Shown piece after piece: positions 16,789 through 25,905 of a stretch of 39,346 nt of DNA. The notes under the pieces are model-generated. The model did no database searches and had not been told where the DNA came from. It worked only from the letters and a program-made list of their open reading frames with translations. A program made the translations under genes and the position numbers. Each line of letters starts with the position of its first letter. Position 1 is the stretch's first letter. This DNA comes from an uncultured Aeromonadaceae bacterium. Its GTDB lineage: Bacteria; Pseudomonadota; Gammaproteobacteria; Enterobacterales; Aeromonadaceae. The DNA lies in the NCBI GenBank assembly GCA_945957385.1, contig CAMFKP010000035.1, positions 1 to 39,346 on the forward strand, read 5' to 3'.

Positions 16789-17580
16789 CTACGAACATTC
16801 ATTTCCTATGACATCATAAAATATATGTTGGCACTCACCCATTTCAGCCAAAAGCCAAGTAATACATTGACAAATAAGGGGCCAATGTACAGATGTAAAT
16901 TCACGTTGTCCTGAAACAAGACCGAGTTTACGCAATGATTTATATACATCATTAGTCGTGGCAATTGCTATACCAACACCTTGGCATGATTGACAAGAAG
17001 TAGAACCCAAAACTCCGGTACCTTGACAATGCGGACATAAATTAGACTCCGTAGCTGCTTGCATGGCCCAAATGTCGAGAGCACGTTTCTCACGCTTGAT
17101 AGCATCATCCAGGCTATGAATATACGCTTTCAATTGTTCATACTTATGTTGAGTGGCAGTCAGCATCGCTCTATCAGCACGTCGTATTAAGGCCTGATAT
17201 TTACGTACATTAGATGAACAACGCTTACCTCTAGACGAATACCGCTTAAGTAATGATTTTAATTTTGGAACCTGCGAGATGATCGGCTTACCTGTAGCTA
17301 TCTGCACAGCGATAAAACATACAGTTAAAGCATTTTCAGGAAGTGAAAGTTGGCGAGTGTTAAGCCATCCAGGAATGGCTGCGACTAAACGGTCAAGAGC
17401 ATTACGATCGTTACGCATTTTCACCATCAGAGCATCAAGACCTTGTGGGGCATTTTGACCTGCAATAGCTATAGCATTAATGATCTGCTCACGATTGATA
17501 TGACCTAAGCAGGAGTGACTACCCATCGACTCAAAAGAAATGGATTTTGGATCGAAAATTTTGGTCATCAGTTCGGCCAT
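16789..17580 (-). CDS. Q: Q-like late antitermination protein with zinc-finger pair, 263 aa
   Basis: A two-CxxCxGxG zinc-binding unit at residues 182-199 (CPHCQGTG and CQSCQGVG) in a C-terminal region, preceded by a basic coiled segment and followed by a helix-turn-helix-like part (ATTNDVYKSLRKLGLVSGQR). This is the layout of lambdoid antiterminator Q. Q binds near the late promoter and loads on RNA polymerase so that it ignores the terminators before and within the lysis-head-tail operon; five such terminators lie directly downstream. The start ATG 17580 is preceded by GAGAGGACTGACTA, a variant of a leader shared with early genes. It is isolated from the cargo region by a terminator at 17731-17754, so it probably has its own promoter in 17581-17730. 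Confidence 0.85.
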   Translation of the reverse strand: MAELMTKIFDPKSISFESMGSHSCLGHINREQIINAIAIAGQNAPQGLDALMVKMRNDRNALDRLVAAIPGWLNTRQLSLPENALTVCFIAVQIATGKPIISQVPKLKSLLKRYSSRGKRCSSNVRKYQALIRRADRAMLTATQHKYEQLKAYIHSLDDAIKREKRALDIWAMQAATESNLCPHCQGTGVLGSTSCQSCQGVGIAIATTNDVYKSLRKLGLVSGQREFTSVHWPLICQCITWLLAEMGECQHIFYDVIGNECS

Positions 17581-17730
17581 TAGTCAGTCCTCTCATGAAA
17601 TAAACCACAGTATATAACCTCATTAAAAAATTATCTTCCGTTTCACCTATCAAGCACTATGCAATTGAAAATATATGTTATTCATAACCTATATGCATCT
17701 ACAGTTTAAGAGAAAGACTAAAGTCAAACT

Positions 17731-17754
17731 AAAAAAAAGCCCCATTACTGGGGC
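17731..17754 (-). terminator. intrinsic terminator insulating Q from the cargo genes
   Basis: On the minus strand GCCCCA pairs with TGGGGC around a four-base loop, followed by eight T. It ends the transcript of the cdh-like gene about 30 bp after its stop. The rest of 17581-17783 is AT-rich leader without a supportable gene. Confidence 0.85.
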
Positions 17755-17783
17755 AAAAGGTCACACCAACACAACAGAAACAC

Positions 17784-18557
17784 CTAGGTGTTATTAGCTA
17801 AAGCACACTGAAAATCTTGAATCTCACCGGCTGAACCGAGATTTAATTCTAATAAATTAACTTTATTTGCTAGCAAGATAAAACCTCCTTTTCCATTCGA
17901 TGTTAAAGCCAATCCATAATCACCAGGTTTATCTCCCTTCGTAATTATGTACTCATTCAATAACTTGATAGGATCATTCGTAATCAAGTCACTACTATCC
18001 AACCGCCGCGCTATATAAGTATGATCTTTTAACTTTGAATTTAATGGAGCCCAAGACAATCCAATACTGTCAGACTCCGATCTTAGTATTTTATAAACAT
18101 CACTAGATAAGCAAGCCATATGAATATGCAGCTGATCCTGTGAGCGGCCATAAAACGAATTCACAGCTAAAGAAAGATATGAATCTGAAATTTCCTTCTC
18201 CAAGTCTTTCCATAAATACTTTCGTTCATTCCAAGCATAAGAAAAGAAAGGGGAAGAGTAAAATTTATCCAAATCACTAGATTCAATGCCTGAAATATTA
18301 TGAGTAGGCATCAATAAGTCATGTATAGGACCTTTAGCATCCTTGAACAAAACATAGCCTTTTGATAAATCCACTTTAAAACAAGGGTTAGGATTGCTAT
18401 TTACAGATTGATTTGGAACACATTGCTCATTGACAATCTTCCATAGCGCATCACCATTAGGTCGAGAGAGCAAAAAATAAAACACTATACCCAATAAAAT
18501 AAATAAGCCAGCTATAATTTTAGCAAGCAAACTATATCTAAAACTATGAGCATTCAT
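17784..18557 (-). CDS. cdh: CDP-diacylglycerol pyrophosphatase, Cdh-like, 257 aa
   Basis: Close in length and order of motifs to E. coli Cdh (251 aa): one N-terminal membrane anchor (residues 12-31, IIAGLFILLGIVFYFLL), WKIVNEQCVPNQ, NPNPCFKVDLSKGYVLFKDA, HDLLMPTHNISGIES, SLAVNSFYGRSQ, and C-terminal GEIQDFQC. Cdh hydrolyses CDP-diacylglycerol to CMP and phosphatidic acid at the periplasmic face of the inner membrane. The HIT-type catalytic segment reads QLHIHMAC (residues 142-149) where E. coli, as I recall it, has HFHIHISC; the two later His are kept but the first is Gln. It lies 44 bp downstream of a secreted DUF1028 gene in the cargo region and ends at a terminator. A phage-borne copy is unusual; it may alter host phospholipid metabolism. 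Confidence 0.88.
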   Translation of the reverse strand: MNAHSFRYSLLAKIIAGLFILLGIVFYFLLSRPNGDALWKIVNEQCVPNQSVNSNPNPCFKVDLSKGYVLFKDAKGPIHDLLMPTHNISGIESSDLDKFYSSPFFSYAWNERKYLWKDLEKEISDSYLSLAVNSFYGRSQDQLHIHMACLSSDVYKILRSESDSIGLSWAPLNSKLKDHTYIARRLDSSDLITNDPIKLLNEYIITKGDKPGDYGLALTSNGKGGFILLANKVNLLELNLGSAGEIQDFQCALANNT

Positions 18558-18601
18558 CCTAAAGCCTCATGACATTAATTAAAATAGAACAATATAAATC
18601 A

Positions 18602-19567
18602 TTAACCTCGGATGATGCAATTAGGAGAGAAAGTTGTTCCCCATGCATCATAATTAATGATTCCCGTATCTTCTCGAATCACCGAGCTAGGGCAGGACTT
18701 ATGAGCACCAGCCACAATACGAAGCTGGGGAGTAAATACATCACCTGGTTTAGCATCCTCACAAACTGTACTACCTACTCCATAAGGCCCTATATAGTGA
18801 CCATCTCCTTTAATATCAACATTAGCTAAAAAAGCAGTCCCAGAAATTAAAGAAAGACATACCTTAGGCTTATCTCTTTCCTTTATAATTTTCTCAAGGC
18901 CAGTAACAGCATCCTCATCTATATTTCTAGAGTTATAAAACCAGCGTCTATCATTAACTTTAATGAAAGCTGTATAAGATGAAACACCATCACAACGAGA
19001 GTCCCCTAAGTTATTATCCCTCACATTAACTAAACTTTCTAGTAACTTATCAACGAAAAAACTTTGTTCCTTCATATATCCTTCGTACATAACCTGTATA
19101 GTATTTGGATGTAATGTATTCCCTGCTACAACGAGGTTATCTCTAATAATAGATCCTTTATCTGAAGGAACCTCATTACCTGTGAATGAGAATCCATCAA
19201 CTGGACCTGATGAAGGGTTACTTAAAACAAGGTATTGCCTAGACTCACGTCCACTAACGCCATCTTGGTCATGGTCATATAGCCACTCAATAATTTGATT
19301 ACCACGCACATTGCGTAAAATCATTTCCTTGCCATTATCCAAGTTGATATTTTTAAAGTTAACTGTTGCCTGTGTAGTCATTGTTCCTATTGGTGTAAGA
19401 GCATTTACCTTATTAGTAATATCAATTTCCGGCGGTAAAAAAACACAACTTGCAAATGCAACACCATACAGCCCACTATTAGAATCATAAGCAACAAGTG
19501 AGAAAGTCGCATGAGTATTAAACACAATGAAATTAGCCAAAAACATCAATAATTTAACTCGCTTCAT
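18602..19567 (-). CDS. secreted DUF1028 family protein, 321 aa
   Basis: A signal peptide (MKRVKLLMFLANFIVFNTHA) leads directly into TFSLVAYDSNSGLYGVAFAS, the hallmark N-terminus of DUF1028 proteins, which adopt an Ntn-hydrolase-like fold with the Thr/Ser near the mature N-terminus. Cleavage after HA would expose Thr as residue 1, as needed for an N-terminal nucleophile. The remainder differs from short DUF1028 proteins by insertions (DHDQDGVSGRESRQYLVL) and several Cys likely to form disulphides. The activity of the family is not established to my knowledge. The gene is transcribed leftward between the fimbrial/EAL block (124-bp gap) and cdh. Export to periplasm or outside is likely. Confidence 0.78.
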   Translation of the reverse strand: MKRVKLLMFLANFIVFNTHATFSLVAYDSNSGLYGVAFASCVFLPPEIDITNKVNALTPIGTMTTQATVNFKNINLDNGKEMILRNVRGNQIIEWLYDHDQDGVSGRESRQYLVLSNPSSGPVDGFSFTGNEVPSDKGSIIRDNLVVAGNTLHPNTIQVMYEGYMKEQSFFVDKLLESLVNVRDNNLGDSRCDGVSSYTAFIKVNDRRWFYNSRNIDEDAVTGLEKIIKERDKPKVCLSLISGTAFLANVDIKGDGHYIGPYGVGSTVCEDAKPGDVFTPQLRIVAGAHKSCPSSVIREDTGIINYDAWGTTFSPNCIIRG

Positions 19568-19691
19568 AATACATCTCCATCATTGAAAGAAAACACACCA
19601 ACATTAAGACATAATTAAATAAAAAAGAGGACGAAACGAGTAATAAATTAAGCTAATTAATTATGTCAAATACCACCTGATACATTGCATA

Positions 19692-20381
19692 TTACCCAGT
19701 AAGGAAAATATCTTCTAAATTAAGAAGTTTCCAACGAAAACCTTGGCTATGATTTGCAGAAGATTTGATAGATAAATCAAATAGAAAATCATCTTCTACA
19801 CCTTCAATAATTACACTATTCACAATACTTTTGCAGAATTCAACCTTAGCTGACAAACGAGCCTGTGAAGATTGCCAAAATAGACTCTTATCAATCTTAA
19901 CTCCATCCCAAGGTAATACAGACAAAAGTGACGCTGTTGCATTATTTACAGAATAGTCATCAAGCCATATTTCATGACCTAACAACTTAACAATACGAAA
20001 AGCCCTGCGCAAATCAGTTAACAATTGTTCATCGTACTCAAAACCATTAACCTCTAATATTAACTTGGTATTCGGCATATGAGATATCAGTGAAATGAAT
20101 GCATCATCAAACAATGAATAATGACTAATATTCAGGTTAATAGGTAATGTAGATCGCCCGGCGATTATACCTTTAAGCATTGTAATCTGTATCGATGCTA
20201 TCCATGTAACATCATGCTCAGTCAACTTTTTAAAATAACTTTCTATATTTATTCTCTCTCCAAAAGACACTGCCCTAGAAAGTATTTCAAATGAAAACGG
20301 CTTTTTAGTTACATTATCAACAATAGGCTGACCAACCACGATAAAATTAATATCATTAATTAAATACCGAAACAATTCCAT
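19692..20381 (-). CDS. EAL-domain (c-di-GMP phosphodiesterase-like) protein, partly degenerate, 229 aa
   Basis: A stand-alone EAL domain with no signal or sensor region. Recognisable elements: QPIV and FEILSR (the EAL motif as EIL, Glu32), INLNIS (Asn84), LILEVNGFE (Glu110; the usual ELTE is not kept), LDDYS (Asp141-Asp142 of DDFG), VKIDKS (Lys162), EGVE (193-196) and SQGF (212-215). Most metal- and base-contact residues survive, so residual phosphodiesterase activity or c-di-GMP binding is possible. It follows the fimbrial adhesin by about 40 bp and is probably co-transcribed with the pilus operon, as mrkJ is with Klebsiella type 3 fimbriae. It could control pilus expression or surface attachment. 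Confidence 0.85.
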   Translation of the reverse strand: MELFRYLINDINFIVVGQPIVDNVTKKPFSFEILSRAVSFGERINIESYFKKLTEHDVTWIASIQITMLKGIIAGRSTLPINLNISHYSLFDDAFISLISHMPNTKLILEVNGFEYDEQLLTDLRRAFRIVKLLGHEIWLDDYSVNNATASLLSVLPWDGVKIDKSLFWQSSQARLSAKVEFCKSIVNSVIIEGVEDDFLFDLSIKSSANHSQGFRWKLLNLEDIFLTG

Positions 20382-20421
20382 TTTAAATCAAACCACCATC
20401 ATTCGTTAAAATAATTAAACT

Positions 20422-21534
20422 TCAGATATCCAACGCTACCATTATCGTCAAGCGGTCTGAATAATCACCAGTTACAATATCATTAGAACTGATGCTAAAG
20501 TTAAAGTTAAACTTACCATTCAATATATTTTCGCTTGAGTTTGATATTAACTTTGTTTCATTTTGAGTAGCAAACAGAATTGGACGACCAACTTTTAAAT
20601 CTACCAACTCAATATTATATGGTATAAACTTATCATCAGTAGAGTGCTTTAGGTTAAACCGTCCTCGCCTGCTATTTGCTGAGCTAAATGTAAAACGCAA
20701 CTTATCAGATGCATTAAAAACACCGTCAACATTAAAAAGCAAATGGGATGTCCCTACATATTGACTGCCATATTTACCAACAGTGAAATTAGTTACGGTG
20801 CCGTTTGGAAAATTAAAACCAGTTAATTGTTTTTTTTTCGTGATAACAAAATTAAAGGTATAAGACTCAGACATTTTACCGCCTACACGAGAAAACACAC
20901 TATCCCCTGTATACGTAACACTTCCAATATAATCACCTGCTTTATAATTTGGCTGACTTAACTTAGTCCTTATTTCATCAAAAAGGTCAAAACCATAAAA
21001 CATCAATGAATTGCTAATCCGCTCATTTAAATCAATAACATTATAATCAAATGTTTTACCATTACAGCCAGAGCCATTAACAGCTTGAATACGCAACATC
21101 CGAATGTTACTCTGAATAGCCTTGCAGTTATTGTTGATTGCTGTAGGAAACCAACTATCAAAGCCGTAATACACTTCAGATGTATTCAAAAATCCTCGTA
21201 TAGGTATAGTTAACCCACTTTCAACACGATGACTTAGATTAAAATTAAAATCAGTATACGTCCTTTGTAATGCGATTTGTTGGTTTCCTCCACCTGCTTC
21301 ACGTGAATTTAAACCGGTAACACCGTCTTTCTGAGTTCTAATTTCAATCGCCCAATAACCAGATGTAGTCACTTGAATAGTAGGGCTTCCTGTCGCACGA
21401 ATATTTTCAAATTGATTGGTAACGCTATTATAATCCATAGCTATATTATAAGTCACAGGTCTAGCGTCAGCTAAAACACTTATATGAAAAAGAATAAAGA
21501 AAACAATCAAAGCCTTATTGAACACATTATTCAC
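20422..21534 (-). CDS. fimbrial tip adhesin, CfaE/CooD-like two-domain, about 370 aa
   Basis: A signal peptide (KALIVFFILFHISVLADA) is followed by an N-terminal lectin-like domain of about 200 residues with a Cys pair, then a C-terminal pilin domain ending GDYSDRLTIMVALDI. The segment YGSQYVGTSHLLFNVDG...DKLRFTF...GRFNLKHSTDDKF lines up by eye with the pilin-domain half of ETEC CfaE/CooD (TYIGRNSV...LEIRF...GKFYLKK..DDSKE), which cap CFA/I-like (class 5) fimbriae and bind receptors. The start is uncertain: GTG 21534 has GGGGG five bases upstream; TTG 21546 would also be in frame. It lies last of the five pilus genes. Receptor unknown. Confidence 0.8.
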   Translation of the reverse strand: MNNVFNKALIVFFILFHISVLADARPVTYNIAMDYNSVTNQFENIRATGSPTIQVTTSGYWAIEIRTQKDGVTGLNSREAGGGNQQIALQRTYTDFNFNLSHRVESGLTIPIRGFLNTSEVYYGFDSWFPTAINNNCKAIQSNIRMLRIQAVNGSGCNGKTFDYNVIDLNERISNSLMFYGFDLFDEIRTKLSQPNYKAGDYIGSVTYTGDSVFSRVGGKMSESYTFNFVITKKKQLTGFNFPNGTVTNFTVGKYGSQYVGTSHLLFNVDGVFNASDKLRFTFSSANSRRGRFNLKHSTDDKFIPYNIELVDLKVGRPILFATQNETKLISNSSENILNGKFNFNFSISSNDIVTGDYSDRLTIMVALDI

Positions 21535-21550
21535 CACAACCCCCAATCAC

Positions 21551-22078
21551 TCAAACATCTATGGATGAAATCAAAACAATATAACCAACACAATACATAG
21601 ATTCATTCCGTAATTGAGAGATTTTTGGAAATGATACTTTTAAATTCAAGTCAGCAATATATTTACTGCTTCCATTATACTCCACAACACTCCAATAACC
21701 CCGTCCATCCAGATTTATTTTGCTATTTATTTCCTGTATACCACCAGGTTCAACACTTAACTCAGGAAATACGATAATAGTTTTGTTTGTTAGTGATGTT
21801 GAACAAGACATATCCTTAAAATGTATATTAAGACTAAACTGTTCCACTGATTTATTCGCAGTAGAAACCATTCTGAAAAATAAAGGGTCGAATGTATTTG
21901 TTATTTCATTATATATAATGGGTTGAAAAGATGGACCGATTATTTCCGTTGATAATCGGTCTGATATATTTGAATTATCTTCAACCCTAGCATTTAAAGT
22001 TATGGTTTGCTCCAACGATGTCACTGCTAACAAGGAAGGGGAACATGCAATCAATAATAATAATAAAATAATAATCAT
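21551..22078 (-). CDS. minor fimbrial subunit, 175 aa
   Basis: A short signal peptide (IIILLLLLIACSPSLLA) leads into a pilin-size protein with alternating strands (QTITLNARVEDNSN, LNIHFKDMSC) and two Cys. It is placed between usher and adhesin, starting three bases after the usher stop, so it is co-translated. In CFA/I-like systems one major pilin and one tip adhesin suffice, so a second small pilin here may be an adaptor or the shaft subunit. A lipobox reading of LLIAC is possible but the sequence continues with a typical SPSLLA cleavage site. Very AT-rich. Confidence 0.72.
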   Translation of the reverse strand: MIIILLLLLIACSPSLLAVTSLEQTITLNARVEDNSNISDRLSTEIIGPSFQPIIYNEITNTFDPLFFRMVSTANKSVEQFSLNIHFKDMSCSTSLTNKTIIVFPELSVEPGGIQEINSKINLDGRGYWSVVEYNGSSKYIADLNLKVSFPKISQLRNESMYCVGYIVLISSIDV

Positions 22079-22081
22079 GAT

Positions 22082-24526
22082 TTAATCCCCACAAAGTGCA
22101 ACAGCATTTTTTTCTTGCACTAATACTCCCGACCAACAAAGTTCGCCACCAACATAAACTTTAGTATTTACATCAGGTTTAACTATAACTTTAAATATCC
22201 CTTTTTGTATCTCCTCAACAGACAAACACCCATTACCATCACAACTAATATTATCAACATTCAACTTTGGCGTTATCACTAACACTTGACTTGATTTCAC
22301 AACATCAATATCAATGATCTTTACTCGGCCAGGTGACAGGTCAATTACACTGTTATTATTAAATGATGCATCAACAAAAAAGTAACCATCTGCATTAAAT
22401 TGATATTTAATCCGCTGTTGTTTATAACCATCAAGATAAATCATTGTTTCATCATCTATACTATACTGGTTGTACTTTTTCTGCCCCTTGTCAAAGAGTT
22501 GAATATCACCTATTGAATCACCCGTTTTTTCTTTATTCTTTATTAGTATTGATGATTTAACATTATTCTTACTGGTAAAATAAACGCCTTCAGAATTAAA
22601 TATGGGGGTTGAACTAAAGGTGAACCCATAATTAGCATTGTAATTATTCTTACCAGCTCTAACAGAAGCACTATAATAATCATTATATTGAGACAAAGTT
22701 CCAGAGATAGAACTATAGCTATCGGACGTTCCATCTCGATCTTTATTGTAATTATAACCCGCCATCAAACTTACTGATGTAGTATCAGAAAGACGTTTGC
22801 TGTAATTCAAGAAGTTATTAATTTGTTTATTTTTAGATAAGGACAATGATGATGAATAACTCAATTCATCCCACAAAGGAATGATTACATTAACCCCTAT
22901 TTTATTATCTTTATTTTGAATAGTGTAATCCATGCTAATATTTATATTTTTACTTGACCTATAAGACCCGCCCAATGAATAGCTATAGCTTGATAGTTTA
23001 TCTTGCCTATCCTTAAAGTAAAAACCATTACCATAAATAGAATAGTTATTTGTTACAGGGATGTTTGTAGACAAGCTAGCCTGCAACCTTGAATAAGATG
23101 GAATGTAATAATCATGATTACGGAAAGAGATAAACTCATTAATATTCTTAAATTCGCTTACTGACTTAACATTATAACTACCATCAGTAAGTTGAAAGTT
23201 GAAATAGCTGTAGCCTATACTCAATTTTGCCTGATAAAAACCATCACTCTTAGTATATTTAATGTTTGAATACAGTCGTTCCCCTTGATAATCAAAACCA
23301 ATAGTATAAAACGCATTACTATCAACAAAATATCCATTTACAACTGCATTCAAACCACCAACCAACGGATAGCTAGCGCCTATTTCAAACAACCCTTTAT
23401 TTACGTAATCGGCAGGTGTACCATTCCTTAACCTCAACATCCCGGCACGAAAATAGGGCATAAATTCATAATTTGTTGTTCTATTAAAATTAGAAACAAG
23501 CCCCTTTCCATTAAAAACAATATTCCCATTATTTTTTACAGTTATATCAACATCATAATTACCTAACGGTAAAGATGTGTATGGGATACTTTGATATCCT
23601 GACCCAATATAACCTTGATAAATAATTCCATTATTTCTATAAATTTCTACCGTTCCCGAAGAAGGACTAAAAAAAGATAGAGACCGACTACTTCCATCAT
23701 TAACTAGTAAGTTATTAGTCTTACCAAAAGTCACCCCTACAAAGTCATCATCAAGAAATACACTATTCCCCTTTGCTGGGTAAAAGCCATTGTCTTGCCC
23801 AGTAAAGCCCAAAGAAAAAGTATATTTATTAAAGTCAGAAATATACTCAAGAGAATTAAGAAATTCAGAATTAGAGCTAAGTATTCCGTTAAGATTGACA
23901 TATCCAACCCCAAGACCAAGGTAATTATCCGCGGTAAGGAAGAAATTATCTTGAGCACTCGTATTACCATCATAGTTAGCATAGATATTAGACACTAACT
24001 GATTCGCACTGGCATTAGGGTCAATAAAAGCCGGTTCAGATTTTTCAATAGATAAATAGTTACTAGGTAAAAAAACGCGTAAATTACCACCATAATAATC
24101 ATTAACAAATTTTAATGTATCATTCATTACAATACATGTACTTCGCTCTCCCTCACAATCCTTATTGTGAATTGCCCCTGTGGAAATCACATCAATTATT
24201 TCTTGAATATATTTTTTATTAACACCTATACTTAAAAGATAATTAAAGACTAATTGCCTATCTTCAACGATCACCGAATAATATGATACTTTTGCATTAA
24301 CATCAATTGGTGGATATTCACTCTCGGTTCCAACCACCGTGAACTTTATTTTCTTCACACTATACGATAACATTCCATTTAGTTTTCTTGTTGCTATATT
24401 ATTTAGTGCCTTCATGTTATTGAATGCAATATCATAACCATTCTCCAGTGGTACGCCACTTATATCAGATGAATAGACCGCATCACAGATGGCAAATGAA
24501 AAGATAAAAAAAAACAAATTTCGCAT
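22082..24526 (-). CDS. outer membrane fimbrial usher, TcfC/CooC/EcpC-like, 814 aa
   Basis: A signal peptide (LFFFIFSFAICDAVYS) is followed by an N-terminal domain, a long beta-barrel part with repeated aromatic strand patterns (YNYNKDRDGTSDSYSSISGT, YSASVRAGKNNYNANYGF), a plug-like insert (SSGTVEIYRNNGIIYQGYIG) and a C-terminal domain with a Cys pair (CDGNGC) and a second pair (ELCWSG...VALCGD), as in ushers of the alternate chaperone-usher (CFA/I, Tcf, ECP) class. It is slightly shorter than CfaC/CooC (about 870 aa). It secretes and orders the pilins across the outer membrane. It sits between chaperone and minor subunit. The Asn/Ser/Tyr-rich, AT-rich composition is far from that of the phage genes. 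Confidence 0.88.
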   Translation of the reverse strand: MRNLFFFIFSFAICDAVYSSDISGVPLENGYDIAFNNMKALNNIATRKLNGMLSYSVKKIKFTVVGTESEYPPIDVNAKVSYYSVIVEDRQLVFNYLLSIGVNKKYIQEIIDVISTGAIHNKDCEGERSTCIVMNDTLKFVNDYYGGNLRVFLPSNYLSIEKSEPAFIDPNASANQLVSNIYANYDGNTSAQDNFFLTADNYLGLGVGYVNLNGILSSNSEFLNSLEYISDFNKYTFSLGFTGQDNGFYPAKGNSVFLDDDFVGVTFGKTNNLLVNDGSSRSLSFFSPSSGTVEIYRNNGIIYQGYIGSGYQSIPYTSLPLGNYDVDITVKNNGNIVFNGKGLVSNFNRTTNYEFMPYFRAGMLRLRNGTPADYVNKGLFEIGASYPLVGGLNAVVNGYFVDSNAFYTIGFDYQGERLYSNIKYTKSDGFYQAKLSIGYSYFNFQLTDGSYNVKSVSEFKNINEFISFRNHDYYIPSYSRLQASLSTNIPVTNNYSIYGNGFYFKDRQDKLSSYSYSLGGSYRSSKNINISMDYTIQNKDNKIGVNVIIPLWDELSYSSSLSLSKNKQINNFLNYSKRLSDTTSVSLMAGYNYNKDRDGTSDSYSSISGTLSQYNDYYSASVRAGKNNYNANYGFTFSSTPIFNSEGVYFTSKNNVKSSILIKNKEKTGDSIGDIQLFDKGQKKYNQYSIDDETMIYLDGYKQQRIKYQFNADGYFFVDASFNNNSVIDLSPGRVKIIDIDVVKSSQVLVITPKLNVDNISCDGNGCLSVEEIQKGIFKVIVKPDVNTKVYVGGELCWSGVLVQEKNAVALCGD

Positions 24527-24543
24527 AGCAATAAAACCTGGTG

Positions 24544-25245
24544 TTAAATGTTTATTTTAAAGTCTTTTTTAAATCTATTTCTGAAGTCTTCAACAGATAT
24601 GGAAATTGGGCCTCTAAACTTTGAGTCAAAGGTTACATCTTTCTGTCTACCAGATAGAACTAGTACAGAATCACTGCATTCCGATTGATTTAAAATAGAA
24701 CCTTTACAACTATCAATATAGAATTGCATCGCTGTATCCGTTTTATTGACCAGCGTGATTTTGTTATTCATTTTTTTAACATCCACAAGACCTGTCACTC
24801 GGCCCTTATTATTAGGAATTATGTACCAAATCTTGAATCCTGTTAAAACACTGAGTGAGCTTTTCTTCCCACCATTGTCTTGATATGTCTGAGGAATAAA
24901 GCTAATTCCAATCACTCTATCTTCGTCAATATGAGTACCTAAAGCATGAAGTAAATTATTCACAATAATTTTCATCCGTGATCTTGGATCAACAATCCAC
25001 TCTGTTTTATCTAGATAAACTGGCCAACTTTTAAAGTCTTCCTCATTAAAAGCGACCTCCTTTCCATCCTTAAACATTTCAGTTAGCTCTGCACTTACTA
25101 AAACAGGAAAGTCATCTGAATTAATAACAACGACCTGAGATTTTTTTTCATCGTCACCAGTAGCAACGACAAACATTTTATCAACATTGATTGCCTGTAC
25201 TGATGCTGATAGCATTAGCAATAGATATGTAAGTATTTTCTTCAT
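24544..25245 (-). CDS. periplasmic fimbrial chaperone, 233 aa
   Basis: A signal peptide (MKKILTYLLLMLSASVQA) then a chaperone-like two-domain beta protein: SQVVVINSDDFPVLVSAELT in domain 1, KSWPVYLDKTEWIVDPRSRM with the conserved run before the alternating hydrophobic strand (MKIIVNN), GFKIWYIIPNN at the domain junction, and NKITLVNKTDTAMQFYIDSC with two Cys in domain 2, as in CooB/CfaA and EcpB-type chaperones. It holds pilins by donor-strand complementation in the periplasm. The order pilin, chaperone, usher, subunit, adhesin fits. It starts 81 bp after the major pilin stop, the gap containing a hairpin. Confidence 0.84.
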   Translation of the reverse strand: MKKILTYLLLMLSASVQAINVDKMFVVATGDDEKKSQVVVINSDDFPVLVSAELTEMFKDGKEVAFNEEDFKSWPVYLDKTEWIVDPRSRMKIIVNNLLHALGTHIDEDRVIGISFIPQTYQDNGGKKSSLSVLTGFKIWYIIPNNKGRVTGLVDVKKMNNKITLVNKTDTAMQFYIDSCKGSILNQSECSDSVLVLSGRQKDVTFDSKFRGPISISVEDFRNRFKKDFKINI

Positions 25246-25255
25246 AAATTCAAAT

Positions 25256-25282
25256 ATTACAGCGCCAAATTGACGCTGTAAT
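25256..25282 (-). other. intercistronic hairpin after the major pilin gene
   Basis: A nine-base perfect stem (ATTACAGCG with CGCTGTAAT) with a nine-base loop lies between pilin and chaperone genes. It lacks a proper T run. Such stem-loops stabilise the upstream pilin message in several fimbrial operons and allow surplus pilin; here this is inference. Confidence 0.6.
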
Positions 25283-25326
25283 TATCCAATAAAAAAGTAG
25301 TGATAAAATTTTCGAATCAGAAAAAT

Positions 25327-25905
25327 TTACGGTACTGCAGGAGCACTTGCAACGTCAGCTGAAAAAATAACCGCGCTGGTCATAGACACATTACCACCAG
25401 TGTTCTTAACTGAAACTTTTGGCAAGTCAACTTGTGCGGACAAACTTAATGTGGCTCTATTACCTGTCACAGTGGAAACAACATCTTGAGGCGAATCAGT
25501 TAAAGTGACGCCATTAATAGAAATTGACGGTGTTGCATTTACGGAGCCAGCTGAATCTACATTCAATGCACTACCATTAATAATGGTCGAAGCAACACTT
25601 GCTTTGATCTTAGAGCCTGTAGTGAAATTTGTATTTGGTGTAGCTACCTCAATCGCAAAGACTTCAGGGTTTACCATACTAAGAAAATAGGAGCCATCAC
25701 TATTGCGTGTAGTTGAGAAAGCAAGTGTTGATGGACTATAATCAACGCCAGATAGATCAACAAACTTCCATGAACCAGGACTAACAGCCGCTGGAGGGAT
25801 CACCCCCTGAAAAGAAAAGTTCAAGTTACCGTCAGTTGGCGCAGAGATGGCAGAGAATGAAGTTGCGATTATACCAGCACTGAGCAGTCCTACTATTTTT
25901 TTCAT
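25327..25905 (-). CDS. major fimbrial subunit, 192 aa
   Basis: A signal peptide (KKIVGLLSAGIIATSFSAISA, cleavage before PTDGN) is followed by a Ser/Thr/Val-rich beta protein without Cys (NLNFSFQGVIPPAAVSPGSW ... TLSLSAQVDLPKVSVKNTGG). The pattern is that of a pilin assembled by an alternate chaperone-usher system. It is the first gene of the operon and is followed by a stabilising-type hairpin, both typical of the most abundant subunit. The start was set to ATG 25905; the longer frame (MTTCFLLL...) places sequence before a normal signal peptide and is unlikely. I cannot place it in a named pilin family. Confidence 0.82.
   Translation of the reverse strand: MKKIVGLLSAGIIATSFSAISAPTDGNLNFSFQGVIPPAAVSPGSWKFVDLSGVDYSPSTLAFSTTRNSDGSYFLSMVNPEVFAIEVATPNTNFTTGSKIKASVASTIINGSALNVDSAGSVNATPSISINGVTLTDSPQDVVSTVTGNRATLSLSAQVDLPKVSVKNTGGNVSMTSAVIFSADVASAPAVP

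Noticed and set aside
21549..22078. Minor pilin as a lipoprotein
   Set aside because: LLIAC is a weak lipobox and a standard cleavage site follows it; pilins of this class are not lipidated.
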